Source of the DNA: an uncultured Synechococcales cyanobacterium
GTDB taxonomy: Bacteria; Cyanobacteriota; Cyanobacteriia; Thermosynechococcales; Thermosynechococcaceae
NCBI GenBank assembly: GCA_902806435.1
Contig: CADCWO010000257.1
Span: 1-54,969 of the forward strand
Direction: 5' to 3'
Length of the DNA: 54,969 bases
The notes below the pieces were generated by a model. It was not told the DNA's origin. It saw only the letters and a program-made list of their open reading frames with translations, and searched no databases. Every line of letters begins with the position of its first letter. Position 1 is the first letter of the stretch. A program made the position numbers and the translations under genes. This document shows, in pieces, positions 17,038-26,473 of this stretch.

Positions 17038-18228
17038 TTACTTCCTAGCTTGAGCAATCGGTGTCCCACAGGGATAGGTTGCGACAGGTTGGGAGGATGG
17101 GGTTGTTGTCGTAGCAGCTTTATGCTCTTGAGTTGAGCGCATTTGTAAGTAATCGTATGTGAGCCGCGCCAGTAGTTCTTCCCGACGGTCGTAGAGTCGC
17201 TTTAAGGGGCGGGGTGGGCATTGACTGATCACGTAGGCTGTCATGATCGGTAGGGCAATGGTGCTATCGGTGTAGCAAACGACGGTATCTCGCAAAGCAT
17301 CCGGCTCAACTTTACCCCAACTTACAGCCTCACTAGGGACTGCCCCAGAGAGCCCGCCAGTATCGGGACGGGCATCGGTAACTTGGATGAAATAGTCGTG
17401 CCCTCGCTCCTCTAAACCTAAAACCTCATGGATTTGTGGTTGGGTTTGAAGCAAGAAGTTCTTAGGGCTGCCACCTCCAATAATCAGGGCTGCACTTTTA
17501 CCCTCTGTGCCAGGCGTCTCAGACTCCCGAGCAAAGTAGGCGATCGCAGCGGTCTCGTTGACATCTAAAGAGGGGTCAAGGACCAGTGAGGATCCTTCCA
17601 AAGCAAGAGCGGCTACGTTCATGCCGATCGAGCTATCTCCCGGCGAAGAGGTGTAGATCGGTACCCCACACTCGTAGGCGGTAGCAATTAGGCAAGAACT
17701 CTCGATACCCAGTTGCTTTTCCACTTCCCGGACATACTTGCCCAACAGATGATGGAATTCCGCGGTCCCCATCCGTTTCTGAAAAGCGGGTGCTCGCAGA
17801 ATTTGCCGAATAAAGGCATCTGTTTCCAGCAAGACATCGTAGTCAAAGATAATGTCGTAGATCCGAATCCGGCTTTCTTGACGCAGCTTGACATCATCGA
17901 CAAAGGGATGGCTGGCGTAGAGGCTGAGCCCTAAGCCATAGTGCATATCGTGGTAAAGATTTGCGCCTGTACTGATGATGTAGTCAATAAACCCGTTGCG
18001 AACTAAGGGAGCCAGTACTGACACCCCAAAACCCGCTGGAGTCATGGCACCAGACAAGCTCAGCCCCACGGTAACGCCTTCGCGCATTACCTCCTGGCTC
18101 AATAAATGACAGATCTCGCGCAGGCGGGCAGAGTTGTAAGCAGTGAAGTAAGTATCAATTAAATCAACCACACCAATGTTGGCAGGCATGGGGGTGGGTG
18201 CAATTTTACGGCTGTAAAGTTGGGACAT
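17038..18228 (-). CDS. deoxyhypusine synthase-like protein (homospermidine biosynthesis type)
   Basis: The 396-residue protein is a deoxyhypusine-synthase fold member: the [14 protein letters not shown] nucleotide-binding start, [13 protein letters not shown], and [13 protein letters not shown] near residue 300, which keeps the lysine of the active site that forms the enzyme-imine intermediate in eukaryotic DHS. Bacteria lack the eIF5A target, and such proteins in cyanobacteria are linked to homospermidine formation from spermidine and putrescine. Which polyamine it makes is an inference. It converges on dnaK. Confidence 0.85.
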   Translation of the reverse strand: MSQLYSRKIAPTPMPANIGVVDLIDTYFTAYNSARLREICHLLSQEVMREGVTVGLSLSGAMTPAGFGVSVLAPLVRNGFIDYIISTGANLYHDMHYGLGLSLYASHPFVDDVKLRQESRIRIYDIIFDYDVLLETDAFIRQILRAPAFQKRMGTAEFHHLLGKYVREVEKQLGIESSCLIATAYECGVPIYTSSPGDSSIGMNVAALALEGSSLVLDPSLDVNETAAIAYFARESETPGTEGKSAALIIGGGSPKNFLLQTQPQIHEVLGLEERGHDYFIQVTDARPDTGGLSGAVPSEAVSWGKVEPDALRDTVVCYTDSTIALPIMTAYVISQCPPRPLKRLYDRREELLARLTYDYLQMRSTQEHKAATTTTPSSQPVATYPCGTPIAQARK

Positions 18229-18872
18229 TTCGGTACTCCGGCGGCAGTCAAAAGCATAAACAACAAAGAAGTGGATAAAAGCGCGGGTTTTTAGTGCTTG
18301 AAAGTCAGATTAATCCCTCTAGCAAAGAACTACCGTGATTCGTTAGCCCTAAAAATTCTGGAGCTAACCTTCTAAATAGCTTTGAACTAACTGGGAGAAA
18401 ATCTTCCGCTCAGCCCCACGCAGGAGGCCAAAGTAACCTCCGTGCAGTAGCATCTACCTACTGCAATCGCAGCAACGAGTTAAACAAGTTATTGCTAGAA
18501 GAGTTGATCGACCCAGCTTGCGCTCCAACCCAAACTGGAGGCTGGCGGGTGGCAAACCTAAAGTTGCAGGCCGATCAAGTCATACTAGGCGCTTCACAGC
18601 GATCAACCCAGGATAAGGCTGGGTCAGATAATCGCTTCCGCTTTAATTTCATTTCTAGATACCACAGGGGTTGCCAGGGGTATCCAGTTAAAGTTGTGAA
18701 TTTCAATTCAGTTTAAGCAACTTTACTTGACATAGATTAACATTTATCCTGCCCTGTTGAGGGTTAGCAAGTATCACTCTAAAGGACTAATCTTAAGGCA
18801 AGCCCTCTAGCGTAGCAGATTACGCTTATCGAGTAAGCGATTGAAGTTTCAACTTTGTACTTTAAAGCCCCA
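18229..18872. other. long intergenic region with three hairpins upstream of the adenosyltransferase
   Basis: No gene is convincing in 18229-18872. On the + strand there are three stem-loops: CCAGC+CTCCA (18513-18527) with TGGAG+GCTGG (18536-18545); ACCCAG (18606-18611) with CTGGGT (18619-18624); and GATACC (18658-18663) with GGTATC (18679-18684). They could belong to a structured leader of the downstream gene or a separate RNA. I do not recognise a cobalamin riboswitch. The promoter of the convergently oriented DHS-like gene also lies here. Confidence 0.4.
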
Positions 18873-19553
18873 ATGCAGACTAACCCTAATTCAACCGAAA
18901 TTGAACTACAAGCGTCATCTGCGAATGCTCCAGCCACTGCTGAGCAAACGTCTTTAGATGCCGATCAGTACCAGCAAAAAATGCGGCGGCGAAAGGAAGT
19001 GCAAGCCCAACGTTTGGCTGAGCGCTCTTTAGAAAAAGGATTGGTGATCATCCACACAGGTAACGGCAAGGGCAAAACAACTGCCGCTCTAGGGATGGTC
19101 CTGCGATCGCTGGGTCATGGCTACCGGGTGGCGATCGTCCAGTTCATCAAAGGTGCCTGGGAACCGGCAGAAAAAGCAGCTTTTAGTCACTGGGGGGAAC
19201 AGATTGAGTTCCACGCCTTAGGTGAAGGCTTTACGTGGGAAACTCAAGACCGAGAGCGCGATATTCAAAAAGCGCAACAGGCTTGGGAAACTGCCCTAAG
19301 GTTTATCCAGAACCCCGAATTTAAACTGGTATTGTTAGATGAAGTGAATGTGGCGCTGAAACTTGGCTATCTGAATGTGGAGCAGGTCCTGGCTGGCTTA
19401 AACCAAAAGCCAACAGACTGCCATGTGATCTTGACAGGCAGAGGAGCACCCACAGAGCTGATCGAGCGCGCCGATTTAGTTACGGAAATGACGTTAATCA
19501 AACATCCCTTTCGAGAACAGGGAGTTAAAGCTCAGCCTGGTATCGAATACTGA
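18873..19553 (+). CDS. cobO: cob(I)yrinic acid a,c-diamide adenosyltransferase (CobO/BtuR type)
   Basis: The protein (226 residues from the ATG at 18873) has the P-loop GNGKGKTTAALG preceded by VIIHTGN, then VAIVQFIKGAW, LVLLDEVNVALKLGYL and VILTGRGAP, all hallmarks of the CobA/CobO/BtuR adenosyltransferase family. It transfers the 5'-deoxyadenosyl group from ATP to cob(I)yrinate or related corrinoids. A TTG six codons upstream is a less likely start. The first 45 residues are a low-complexity, glutamine/alanine-rich extension. No cobalamin operon surrounds it; cobK is 9 kb away. Confidence 0.93.
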   Translation: MQTNPNSTEIELQASSANAPATAEQTSLDADQYQQKMRRRKEVQAQRLAERSLEKGLVIIHTGNGKGKTTAALGMVLRSLGHGYRVAIVQFIKGAWEPAEKAAFSHWGEQIEFHALGEGFTWETQDRERDIQKAQQAWETALRFIQNPEFKLVLLDEVNVALKLGYLNVEQVLAGLNQKPTDCHVILTGRGAPTELIERADLVTEMTLIKHPFREQGVKAQPGIEY

Positions 19554-19682
19554 AACTCTAACTCTTGTGTACCAGTCAACATGAATACTACGTAGCAAGC
19601 CAGCTCCACATCTATTGGTGAGATTATTCGTGGATTGGGTGGTACGTTTTAGCCCCCACGCACCCAATTAAATGAATTCACT

Positions 19683-20243
19683 ATGGCGATAACCGTATAT
19701 AAGATTGCTGAATACTTAGATAACAGAGGTTGCAGTTACAAGCTGGATGTCGATCACTCTCGGATCACCATTAAGGTGCAAGCAGAGAACCTAGCGGATC
19801 TGACGCTGATTGTGCAGTTGGACGATGACGGACAATTCTTTAAACTGTTTGCGCCAGAGGTACTTTGCGGTATCAAAGACCATCCCTACAAAGATGTTAT
19901 TCTCCAAACCATGCTCTGCATTTCCTGGGAAACTAAAATGCTGCAATGGGAGTATGACCCCTCTGATGGTGAAATCCGCGCAATTATTGAGTTTCCCTTA
20001 GAAGATGGAACGTTGACACAACGACAGTTTTACCGTTGCCTTAATGGTCTAGTAGAAATGGTGGATGACTTTGCGATGCCCCGACTGCAAACGGTCATGC
20101 AAACGGGAAGAGATCCGGGAGATCAAGAGCTCGGAGAGCGATTACTCCTGGAGCTGCAAGAAGAATCGCCCAGACTGCTTGACCTGCTAGAGCGAGCGAT
20201 GGAAGCTCGGAAGCACCGGGGAGCATTGCCCTTTGAAGAATAG
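19683..20243 (+). CDS. YbjN-like protein of unknown role
   Basis: The 186-residue acidic protein has the two-layer fold signature of YbjN-type proteins: an N-terminal helix (IAEYLDNRGCSYKLD), antiparallel strands, ILQTMLCISWETKMLQWEYDPSDGEIRAIIEFPLEDG, and a long C-terminal helix (residues 130-175). These cytosolic proteins are often chaperone-like or regulatory; function in cyanobacteria is unknown. It stands alone with about 130 nt on either side. Confidence 0.75.
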   Translation: MAITVYKIAEYLDNRGCSYKLDVDHSRITIKVQAENLADLTLIVQLDDDGQFFKLFAPEVLCGIKDHPYKDVILQTMLCISWETKMLQWEYDPSDGEIRAIIEFPLEDGTLTQRQFYRCLNGLVEMVDDFAMPRLQTVMQTGRDPGDQELGERLLLELQEESPRLLDLLERAMEARKHRGALPFEE

Positions 20244-20379
20244 CCTTAAGTTACTACTTGGCGTTACCCGTAGTGGGTTAGACAGGATCACTGCTTTTCA
20301 ACCACAATTGAAGCACTCAAGCAAAGAATATCGTCTTGTCCGCGCAGAAAGTTTAGAGTCTGAGTTTTACTCAATTTGA

Positions 20380-23133
20380 ATGGAAATTCTGGCCGTTGCC
20401 CTGAAAAACTTTAAATCTCACCGAGATGCCTACTTTAAGTTTCAACCGGGGACCAACGCGATATGTGGGGAAAATGGCGCTGGTAAAACCAGTATCTTAG
20501 AAGCGATCGCCTGGGGGTTATTCAATTACAAAGGGGTGTACAAAACTGAAGATTTAATCCGCGATAGTGCTTCCAGCGGACAGGTGCGGATTTGCTTTAT
20601 CTCCAGCTTGGATGGCCGCACTTATGAAGTCCAGCGCTGTACAACCAAGGGCTACCAAGTCTACGACCCACAGCTTAAAGTCAGCCTGGAATTGCACCGG
20701 ATTGAAGAGGATGTACTGCCCTGGCTGCGCCAGCATTTGGGAGTGCCCCCTGGTACCGATTTAGCCCGTCTATTTGCCAACACGGTTGGAGTGCCCCAGG
20801 GCACCTTTACTGCGGACTTTCTCAAGCCTGCTAGGGAGCGTAAAGCAACCTTTGACGCCATGCTGAAGGTGGAAGAATACCGCCAGGTTTACGAGAACTT
20901 TTCCTCGCTAGAAAAGTACGCCAAGACAGAGGTAGAAAAGCTAGAACAGGCAATCGCCCAGTACAACGACCACCTCAGTGACTGGGAAATATTTGAGGCG
21001 AAACAGCAGCAGTTGGGGCAGGAAGTTGCCACAGTCCAAACTGCCTTGCAGCAGTGTCAGATCCAGCTGGATCAACTGGAACAGGAAAAAGAGAGTCTCA
21101 GCGCCCAGGCAGCTCAAATGCAACGCCTGGCTACGCGATTCGATTCCTTGATGTCCCAGATCTGCTCCCAAAAACAACTAAGCGATCGCTTAGCGCGAGA
21201 GTCCCAACGCGCCCAGCAAGCAGTAATGGTTTGTACAAACAATCGAGAGGGCTACCACCAGTTTTTAGACGCAGAGACTACTCTCCAGGTGTTGGAGCGA
21301 CAACGGCAGCAGCAGCAAATTCTTCTAGATCACCGCCAAGCTTACCGCGATCAGCTCACGGAGGGCACCAGCCAACTGGCAACCTTAAACCACCAGCTGG
21401 AACGTTTCGCCACTATCCGAGGACAAGTAGAGCAGTTAACCCCGTTGGTAGAGCAACAAGCCCATTTAGAACAGCAGCAGCAAGCTGTGGTCCAAGCACT
21501 TCAGGAATGTCGCCAACTTCGGCACACTGCGCAGACAGAGGCCAATAGGCTGCAGCAAATTCAAGTTCGCTTGGCCAAACAGGTAGCAGAAATTACGGCG
21601 ATCATTGCTCTAGAAAAAAGAGTTCAACAAATTCCCGTCCTAGAAGAACAGCAGCAATACTACCAGCAGCAACTAAGCCGTGTAGAAGCAGCGCAGCAAT
21701 TTGCCGTAGAGTTGCAGCAAATCATTGCCGTAGGAGAAGAGCACCGGGAGCAGCACCTGAAGCAAGTCAACCAAGCTCAGGCTGCTGTGGCCCAAATTCA
21801 GCAAGCTATGCCGCTGTTTGGTGATGTACAACCTATCCTGACAGCCCTACACAGGGGTGTGGAGCTGAATCAACAACTTTTGAAGACTTTACAAACCATT
21901 CTGCAAGGTTGCTCACAATCTTCTTTGCAACTGGCGCAGCAGTTACAGCAAGTGCAACAACAACTCCAGGCCGCACGTCAAGAGCAGCTTCAGTTTTCCC
22001 GGCTGGAGTCGTTAATGGCTGAGCAGGCTGAGCTGAAGCAGCAAGCGCAAGAGTTGCAAGCCTATTTAGCCCACCTGCAAACCCGTTACGTCAAGGAACC
22101 GGAATTGCAACAGCAGCAAACACAACTCACCGCTGACTTGGTAGCTTTGAATAATCCTCGTGGGCTGAAACGGCTGTATCAACAGGAGTTACAGCAACAA
22201 GCTGCGGTTGAAATCCAACTCCAGAACACTGAGCAATCCTGGCAAGCCAGCCAGCAAGCGATCGCCGAACTGGAAACACAACTAGGTAAATTTGCTGAAC
22301 TAGCGGAGCAGGTTCAGATCCAGCAGCAACAACGTGCGGGCTCCCAGATTGCCTATCTCACTTATTTAGAGCATCAACAATTAGCAAACAGTTTTAAGGA
22401 GCGCCAAGCAGAGCAAACAGCGGCGATCGCTCAGTTACAAATTCTAGAAGCAGAGGCAACAAAGGTAGCATTAGAGCGAGATCAACTAGCCCAAATTTTT
22501 GATGCCCAACGCTTTGAAGTCGTTCAGTCATCTTACAAAGTTGTAGAAACCGAAAAGATTACCCTCGGTGCCCGGTTACCGGAAATTAGCAAGCGGCTAG
22601 AAGATGTCGAAATCCAGCTCCTCAGTCTGAAGGCGATTCAACAGAAGCGCGATCGCGCCGTAGCTGAGCGCAAGCAGCGAGAAAAAATTAAACAGTTTAT
22701 CACCTTTGCTCGTAAAACTTATAAGCAAGCGGGTCCCCGGATTACAGAGCGCTACGTTCAAAATATCTCCCGCGAAGCCGACAAATTATTCCGGGAGTTA
22801 CTCAACCGCCAAAATGTAGCCCTGGAATGGACACGAGAGTATGAAATTATGGTTCAGGAAGGTGCCCACTCGCGGCGATTTGTTAATCTTTCTGGAGGTG
22901 AGCAGATGTGCGCGGCTCTAGCAGTACGACTGGCACTTTTGAAAGTTTTAGCAGATCTTGATATTGCTTTTTTTGACGAACCGACAACCAATATGGACCG
23001 TCCTCGACGGGAGCAACTGGCAGAAGCGATCGCCAACATCAAGACCTTTCGCCAGCTCTTCGTCATTAGCCACGATGACACCTTTGAAAAAGTCACAGGT
23101 AACGTTGTCCTAGTCGAGCGACAGGTGGAATAG
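20380..23133 (+). CDS. SbcC/Rad50-like SMC-family ATPase without a zinc hook
   Basis: The 917-residue protein has an N-terminal ATPase half with FKSHRDAYF and Walker A GENGAGKTS (about residues 31-38), a long coiled coil of glutamine-rich heptads from about residue 175 to 740, and a C-terminal half with signature VNLSGGEQ (about 837) and Walker B AFFDEPTTNMD (about 862). This arrangement is SbcC/Rad50-like and implies a DNA-end or strand processing role. The coiled coil contains no CXXC zinc-hook motif, and no SbcD/Mre11 nuclease gene is adjacent, so it may act with another partner or in another way. The residues before the Walker A match SbcC better than SMC. Confidence 0.8.
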   Translation: MEILAVALKNFKSHRDAYFKFQPGTNAICGENGAGKTSILEAIAWGLFNYKGVYKTEDLIRDSASSGQVRICFISSLDGRTYEVQRCTTKGYQVYDPQLKVSLELHRIEEDVLPWLRQHLGVPPGTDLARLFANTVGVPQGTFTADFLKPARERKATFDAMLKVEEYRQVYENFSSLEKYAKTEVEKLEQAIAQYNDHLSDWEIFEAKQQQLGQEVATVQTALQQCQIQLDQLEQEKESLSAQAAQMQRLATRFDSLMSQICSQKQLSDRLARESQRAQQAVMVCTNNREGYHQFLDAETTLQVLERQRQQQQILLDHRQAYRDQLTEGTSQLATLNHQLERFATIRGQVEQLTPLVEQQAHLEQQQQAVVQALQECRQLRHTAQTEANRLQQIQVRLAKQVAEITAIIALEKRVQQIPVLEEQQQYYQQQLSRVEAAQQFAVELQQIIAVGEEHREQHLKQVNQAQAAVAQIQQAMPLFGDVQPILTALHRGVELNQQLLKTLQTILQGCSQSSLQLAQQLQQVQQQLQAARQEQLQFSRLESLMAEQAELKQQAQELQAYLAHLQTRYVKEPELQQQQTQLTADLVALNNPRGLKRLYQQELQQQAAVEIQLQNTEQSWQASQQAIAELETQLGKFAELAEQVQIQQQQRAGSQIAYLTYLEHQQLANSFKERQAEQTAAIAQLQILEAEATKVALERDQLAQIFDAQRFEVVQSSYKVVETEKITLGARLPEISKRLEDVEIQLLSLKAIQQKRDRAVAERKQREKIKQFITFARKTYKQAGPRITERYVQNISREADKLFRELLNRQNVALEWTREYEIMVQEGAHSRRFVNLSGGEQMCAALAVRLALLKVLADLDIAFFDEPTTNMDRPRREQLAEAIANIKTFRQLFVISHDDTFEKVTGNVVLVERQVE

Positions 23134-23191
23134 CCTGGCAGCGACCAACAGGGGACTCCTACACCCAAAAAATATAAATCCCAACAGCGAT

Positions 23192-24148
23192 TTAAGAGGC
23201 AGGAATATAATTGCTGAAGTTGCGCGGACCTTGATAGCCAGAAGCCTGAGCTAGCTCCTCTAGGCTTTGCGTACCTGTGTAGAGTTTGCCATTAATTTCC
23301 CAACTTGGGTAGCTCTCAATTTTAGCCACTTGGCAGGCCTTTGGTTGAGGATTCACACCCCTAGGATCACACTCAATGTAGGTAAATTCACGTGCTGCCG
23401 TTTTACCAAAAAGCTGCTTTTGATCATGGCAGTGAGGACACCACCAAGCGCCATACATTTTGGCACCCACCTGTTTCAAGTGTTGAGCTAGGGCAATTTC
23501 TGCAGGACCAGAGTCTGTTGTTATCTCGACGACAGTAGAGCCGCTACCAGAAGTGGCAGTGGTAGGATTACTGGCCTGAGCATAGACTCCTAAGGTGGCA
23601 ATTAAGGCGATCATGCCAATCACAATCGCGGTGAAAAACAACTGACCAATATCACGCCATTTTCGACCAATCACAGTTAATACCAGTAAAGTAACGGTAA
23701 GGAGGGCAGAGGCCAGACAATAAAGACAAAGAGCTTGGATCTTAAACGCCAACAAGTACATTAGGTAGGCACTAAAGACTACCATTGCTACCGCCCCAGC
23801 AAATAATAGTAGCCAAGTCCAGCCTTCCAGTTTAGAACGAGCTTCCTTTTGCGGATCTGAATTGAGCGCCAGAGGGGCAATGGCCATTACTCCCATACCG
23901 GCATAAGCCAAAAAACCAAATAGAGTGAGCGGCAAGCCAAAAACCGTAGCATAGGGACTAGAAAGCACCTGCTCACAACCACTGGTGGGACAGGCAGCAG
24001 AACCTCCTGTTAGCTTAACCACAGTAAGGTAAGCCGTTCCCAGAGCACCAATCAGAGCAACGGCACCAATTAGAGGTCGGGACCAGCGATGAATCCAGGG
24101 GACAGGACGACGGCGGCTCATAGAATCTAAAGGGACTAGAACGCTCAA
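23192..24148 (-). CDS. vitamin K epoxide reductase (VKOR) fused to thioredoxin-like domain
   Basis: Residues 25-190 form a four- to five-helix VKOR domain with loop cysteines 53 and 58 (ACPTSGC) and the active CXXC at 141-144 (CLYC). Residues 195-318 form a thioredoxin-like domain with WCPHC at residues 236-240. This fusion, known from cyanobacteria, forms disulfides in secreted and thylakoid-lumen proteins using quinone as electron acceptor. An ATG at 24121 is an alternative start. It converges on the SbcC-like gene and follows btpA on the same strand. Confidence 0.95.
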   Translation of the reverse strand: MSVLVPLDSMSRRRPVPWIHRWSRPLIGAVALIGALGTAYLTVVKLTGGSAACPTSGCEQVLSSPYATVFGLPLTLFGFLAYAGMGVMAIAPLALNSDPQKEARSKLEGWTWLLLFAGAVAMVVFSAYLMYLLAFKIQALCLYCLASALLTVTLLVLTVIGRKWRDIGQLFFTAIVIGMIALIATLGVYAQASNPTTATSGSGSTVVEITTDSGPAEIALAQHLKQVGAKMYGAWWCPHCHDQKQLFGKTAAREFTYIECDPRGVNPQPKACQVAKIESYPSWEINGKLYTGTQSLEELAQASGYQGPRNFSNYIPAS

Positions 24149-24174
24149 GGAGACTACTACTGAGGCAGAAACTA

Positions 24175-25026
24175 TTATTCGGAATGAAGTGCCAGAGAAG
24201 AAATAGAGCGAGACTGCGCTTGGGAAGAGACACTACGCCGCATCGCTTCCACAAAACGGCTAACCCGGATTGGGTCTACAGGCTGATCACGTCGCCCATG
24301 CCGCTTCAGGGAACTTGAAACAATCACTCCATCAGCAGCTTGGATCAGTGTGGGAATATTCTCCCAATTCGCGCCACTACCGATGAACACAGGGGTACCG
24401 CCTGCAGCATTGATTGCCAGTTCCAAATCTTCCAAACCAGGTGGGCTACCCGTTGACCAGCCGGAGAGAATGATTCCATCGGCCAGTCCCCGTTCGATTG
24501 TATCCTGAACAGCTGTGGTTAAGTTGGGGGACCCTAAAGGTCGAGCATGTTTGACTAGTACATCTGCCAAAATTTTGATATCGCTTCCCAATTCCCGGCG
24601 ATAGCGTAGCAGTTGGTGAGCCTGACCTTCAATCAACCCCTGGTCGGTTGCCATTACGCCCGTGAGCACGTTGACCCGGATAAACTGTGCTCCTATACAG
24701 GTGGCTATCCCTAGAGCACTGCGAGCATCATTGCGTAGAACATTAATGCCGATTGGTAAGGTCACTAAGTTCATCACCCGTTGCCCGATCAAACTCATCG
24801 CACTAACAACGGCTGGATCAACTTGATCTTTGGTAAAAGGGGCATCAAAAAAGTTTTCTAACATGATGCCATCTACCCCACCAGCAGCTAGCGCCGCAGC
24901 TTCTTGTTCAGCTCGATCAACCACTGCTTTGAGGCTGCCTCCCCAACGGGGGGAAGTCGGCAGGGCCAAGAGATGAACGACACCGATAATCGGGTTAGAG
25001 GTTTTAAATATCTGCTTTAAATCCAC
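24175..25026 (-). CDS. btpA: photosystem I biogenesis protein BtpA
   Basis: The protein matches BtpA: PIIGVVHLLALPTSPRWGG, GGVDGIMLENFFDAPFTK, LPIGINVLRNDARSALG, RVNVLTGVMATDQG and DGIILSGWSTGSPP. It is a TIM-barrel protein at the thylakoid surface needed for photosystem I accumulation. I place the start at the GTG at 25026, which aligns with the known start (VDLKQIF versus MDLVSLF, from memory); an in-frame TTG at 25053 would add nine residues. The C-terminus is serine-rich. It is followed by the VKOR gene 26 nt downstream. Confidence 0.93.
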   Translation of the reverse strand: MDLKQIFKTSNPIIGVVHLLALPTSPRWGGSLKAVVDRAEQEAAALAAGGVDGIMLENFFDAPFTKDQVDPAVVSAMSLIGQRVMNLVTLPIGINVLRNDARSALGIATCIGAQFIRVNVLTGVMATDQGLIEGQAHQLLRYRRELGSDIKILADVLVKHARPLGSPNLTTAVQDTIERGLADGIILSGWSTGSPPGLEDLELAINAAGGTPVFIGSGANWENIPTLIQAADGVIVSSSLKRHGRRDQPVDPIRVSRFVEAMRRSVSSQAQSRSISSLALHSE

Positions 25027-25053
25027 GTGTTCTTCAATTGGACTTAGCAACAA

Positions 25054-25371
25054 ACTGAACTGAATGTCTTTGAGCTAGATAACCAGCCTTAGATTGCTTT
25101 CGTCTCCCTGTCTTATAGCTCCCTTTAGCAAGGAAATAAAGAAAGTTTAGCGAGGCATCTGGACTGGTAGAATTTGACATCTGTGCTTGACATCCTTACG
25201 GTACATTTTACCCCTTTGTGGTCAAGCTCTATGGTAAAGGGAAATGCTTTGAAAGTTGTTAGCATTCGCAGCCCTCTTCTGTCGAGCAATCATGGTGGTT
25301 GAATTTGGTATGCCATGCCCAAAGTAGAAGCTTACAACTGATCGGCCCTATCTAAAATTCAAACTCTTCAA
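25054..25371. other. divergent intergenic region between btpA and folK
   Basis: No gene is visible in these 318 bases. TTGACA at 25174-25179 and TACGGT at 25197-25202, spaced 17, could form a sigma-70-like promoter for folK; a second TTGACA lies at 25187-25192. A weak stem (CCCTTT with AAAGGG near 25220 and 25240) is also present. Confidence 0.35.
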
Positions 25372-25881
25372 TTGATTCGCTCACTAAGCATATCCAGTAA
25401 AATCCAAACAGCGATTGCCCTTGGCAGTAACTTGGGTGAATCCTACAGAATTTTAGAAGGAGCGTTGCAAGTATTAGGGAACACGCCAGGCATTGTCCTG
25501 CAAGCTCACTCCCATTGGTACCAGACCGTTGCTGTTGGCCCACCACAGCCTGATTATTTAAACGGCTGTGCCCTGTTGCGAGTTTCCCTGTCTCCCCAAA
25601 AACTTTTGGCAAGCTTGTTGAGGATTGAAACTCAGTTTGGTCGGGTCCGCCACCAGCGGTGGGGCGCGCGATCGCTGGATTTAGATTTATTGTTATATGA
25701 CGATTTGATTTTGGATACACCTGCCCTCCAAATACCACATCCCCGGATGCAGGAACGTGCTTTTGTCCTCGTACCCTTAGCCGAGATCGCACCAACTTTA
25801 CGCCACCCGGTTTCTGAAAAAACCATTGCCCAGCTAGTTCAGGCAGTAGACTGTAGGGGAGTTCGCTTGGCAGAGTTATAA
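25372..25881 (+). CDS. folK: 7,8-dihydro-6-hydroxymethylpterin pyrophosphokinase FolK
   Basis: The protein has FolK signatures: IALGSNLGESYRILE near the start, YQTVAVGPPQPDYLNGC, the core RWGARSLDLDLLLYDD (about residues 96-111) and IPHPRMQERAFVLVPLAEIAP. It activates the pterin with ATP for folate synthesis. The only plausible start is the TTG at 25372, since a stop lies 33 bases upstream and no ATG or GTG precedes the conserved region. The NUDIX gene follows three bases after the stop. Confidence 0.93.
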   Translation: MIRSLSISSKIQTAIALGSNLGESYRILEGALQVLGNTPGIVLQAHSHWYQTVAVGPPQPDYLNGCALLRVSLSPQKLLASLLRIETQFGRVRHQRWGARSLDLDLLLYDDLILDTPALQIPHPRMQERAFVLVPLAEIAPTLRHPVSEKTIAQLVQAVDCRGVRLAEL

Positions 25882-25884
25882 AGT

Positions 25885-26436
25885 ATGCCCGTGCACCCAG
25901 AACCACCCCAACTGCTGCAACAAAAACTCCTTTACCGGGGCGAGAAATTTGATTTTGATGTGAGTGCGTTGCGCTTGCCCAATGGTTCGCAGGGGGATTG
26001 GTTGTGTGTGCGCCATCCGGGGGGGGCTTTGGCGGTTCCAGTCACGGCTGATGGCAAGCTGGTATTGGTGCGGCAGTATCGATTTGCTGTACAGGGGAGA
26101 TTATTAGAATTTCCGGCCGGAACTGTGGAACCCCAAGAAAGCCCGGAGGTGACGATTAAGCGGGAAATTGCGGAAGAGACGGGCTACCGGGCCCATCGCT
26201 GGCAAAAGCTGGGCCAGTTTTTTCTGGCTCCTGGGTACTCCGATGAAATTATCTATGCTTTTTTGGCTCAAGACTTGGAACTGCTAGATCTTCCCCCAGC
26301 TCAAGATGCTGATGAAGATATCGAAACTGTGTTGATGACCCCTCAAGCTCTGGAACAGGCAATTCTGAATGGCGATGCAGTGGATGCCAAATCGATCTGT
26401 GCCTTTTTTATGGCCCGTGCCTTTCTAAACTTTTAA
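25885..26436 (+). CDS. NUDIX hydrolase, ADP-ribose pyrophosphatase type
   Basis: The NUDIX box is GTVEPQESPEVTIKREIAEETGY-like, with the conserved REIAEETG at about residues 91-98. The upstream strand LVRQYRFAVQGRLLEFPAG matches ADP-ribose pyrophosphatases that hydrolyse ADP-ribose or related nucleotide sugars. Length (183 residues) is usual. It is separated from folK by three bases and is probably in the same transcript. Confidence 0.88.
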   Translation: MPVHPEPPQLLQQKLLYRGEKFDFDVSALRLPNGSQGDWLCVRHPGGALAVPVTADGKLVLVRQYRFAVQGRLLEFPAGTVEPQESPEVTIKREIAEETGYRAHRWQKLGQFFLAPGYSDEIIYAFLAQDLELLDLPPAQDADEDIETVLMTPQALEQAILNGDAVDAKSICAFFMARAFLNF

Positions 26437-26473
26437 ACTAAAGTGGACGCTTATTTTATTGAGTGAAAGCTTC

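Noticed and set aside
18492-18716. 74-residue plus-strand frame upstream of the adenosyltransferase
   Set aside because: Low-complexity translation, no ribosome-binding site, overlaps the hairpins at 18513-18684, no recognised family.
18229-18872. Cobalamin riboswitch ahead of the adenosyltransferase
   Set aside because: The B12 box and the conserved CCGGTG and CCGC core are absent; only unspecific hairpins are seen.
21054-21548. 164-residue frame inside the SbcC-like gene
   Set aside because: Alternate frame of a coiled-coil-coding sequence; composition is arginine/serine/proline-rich as expected of a shadow.
25352-25906. 184-residue minus-strand frame opposite folK
   Set aside because: Shadow of folK, whose motifs are unmistakable on the plus strand.
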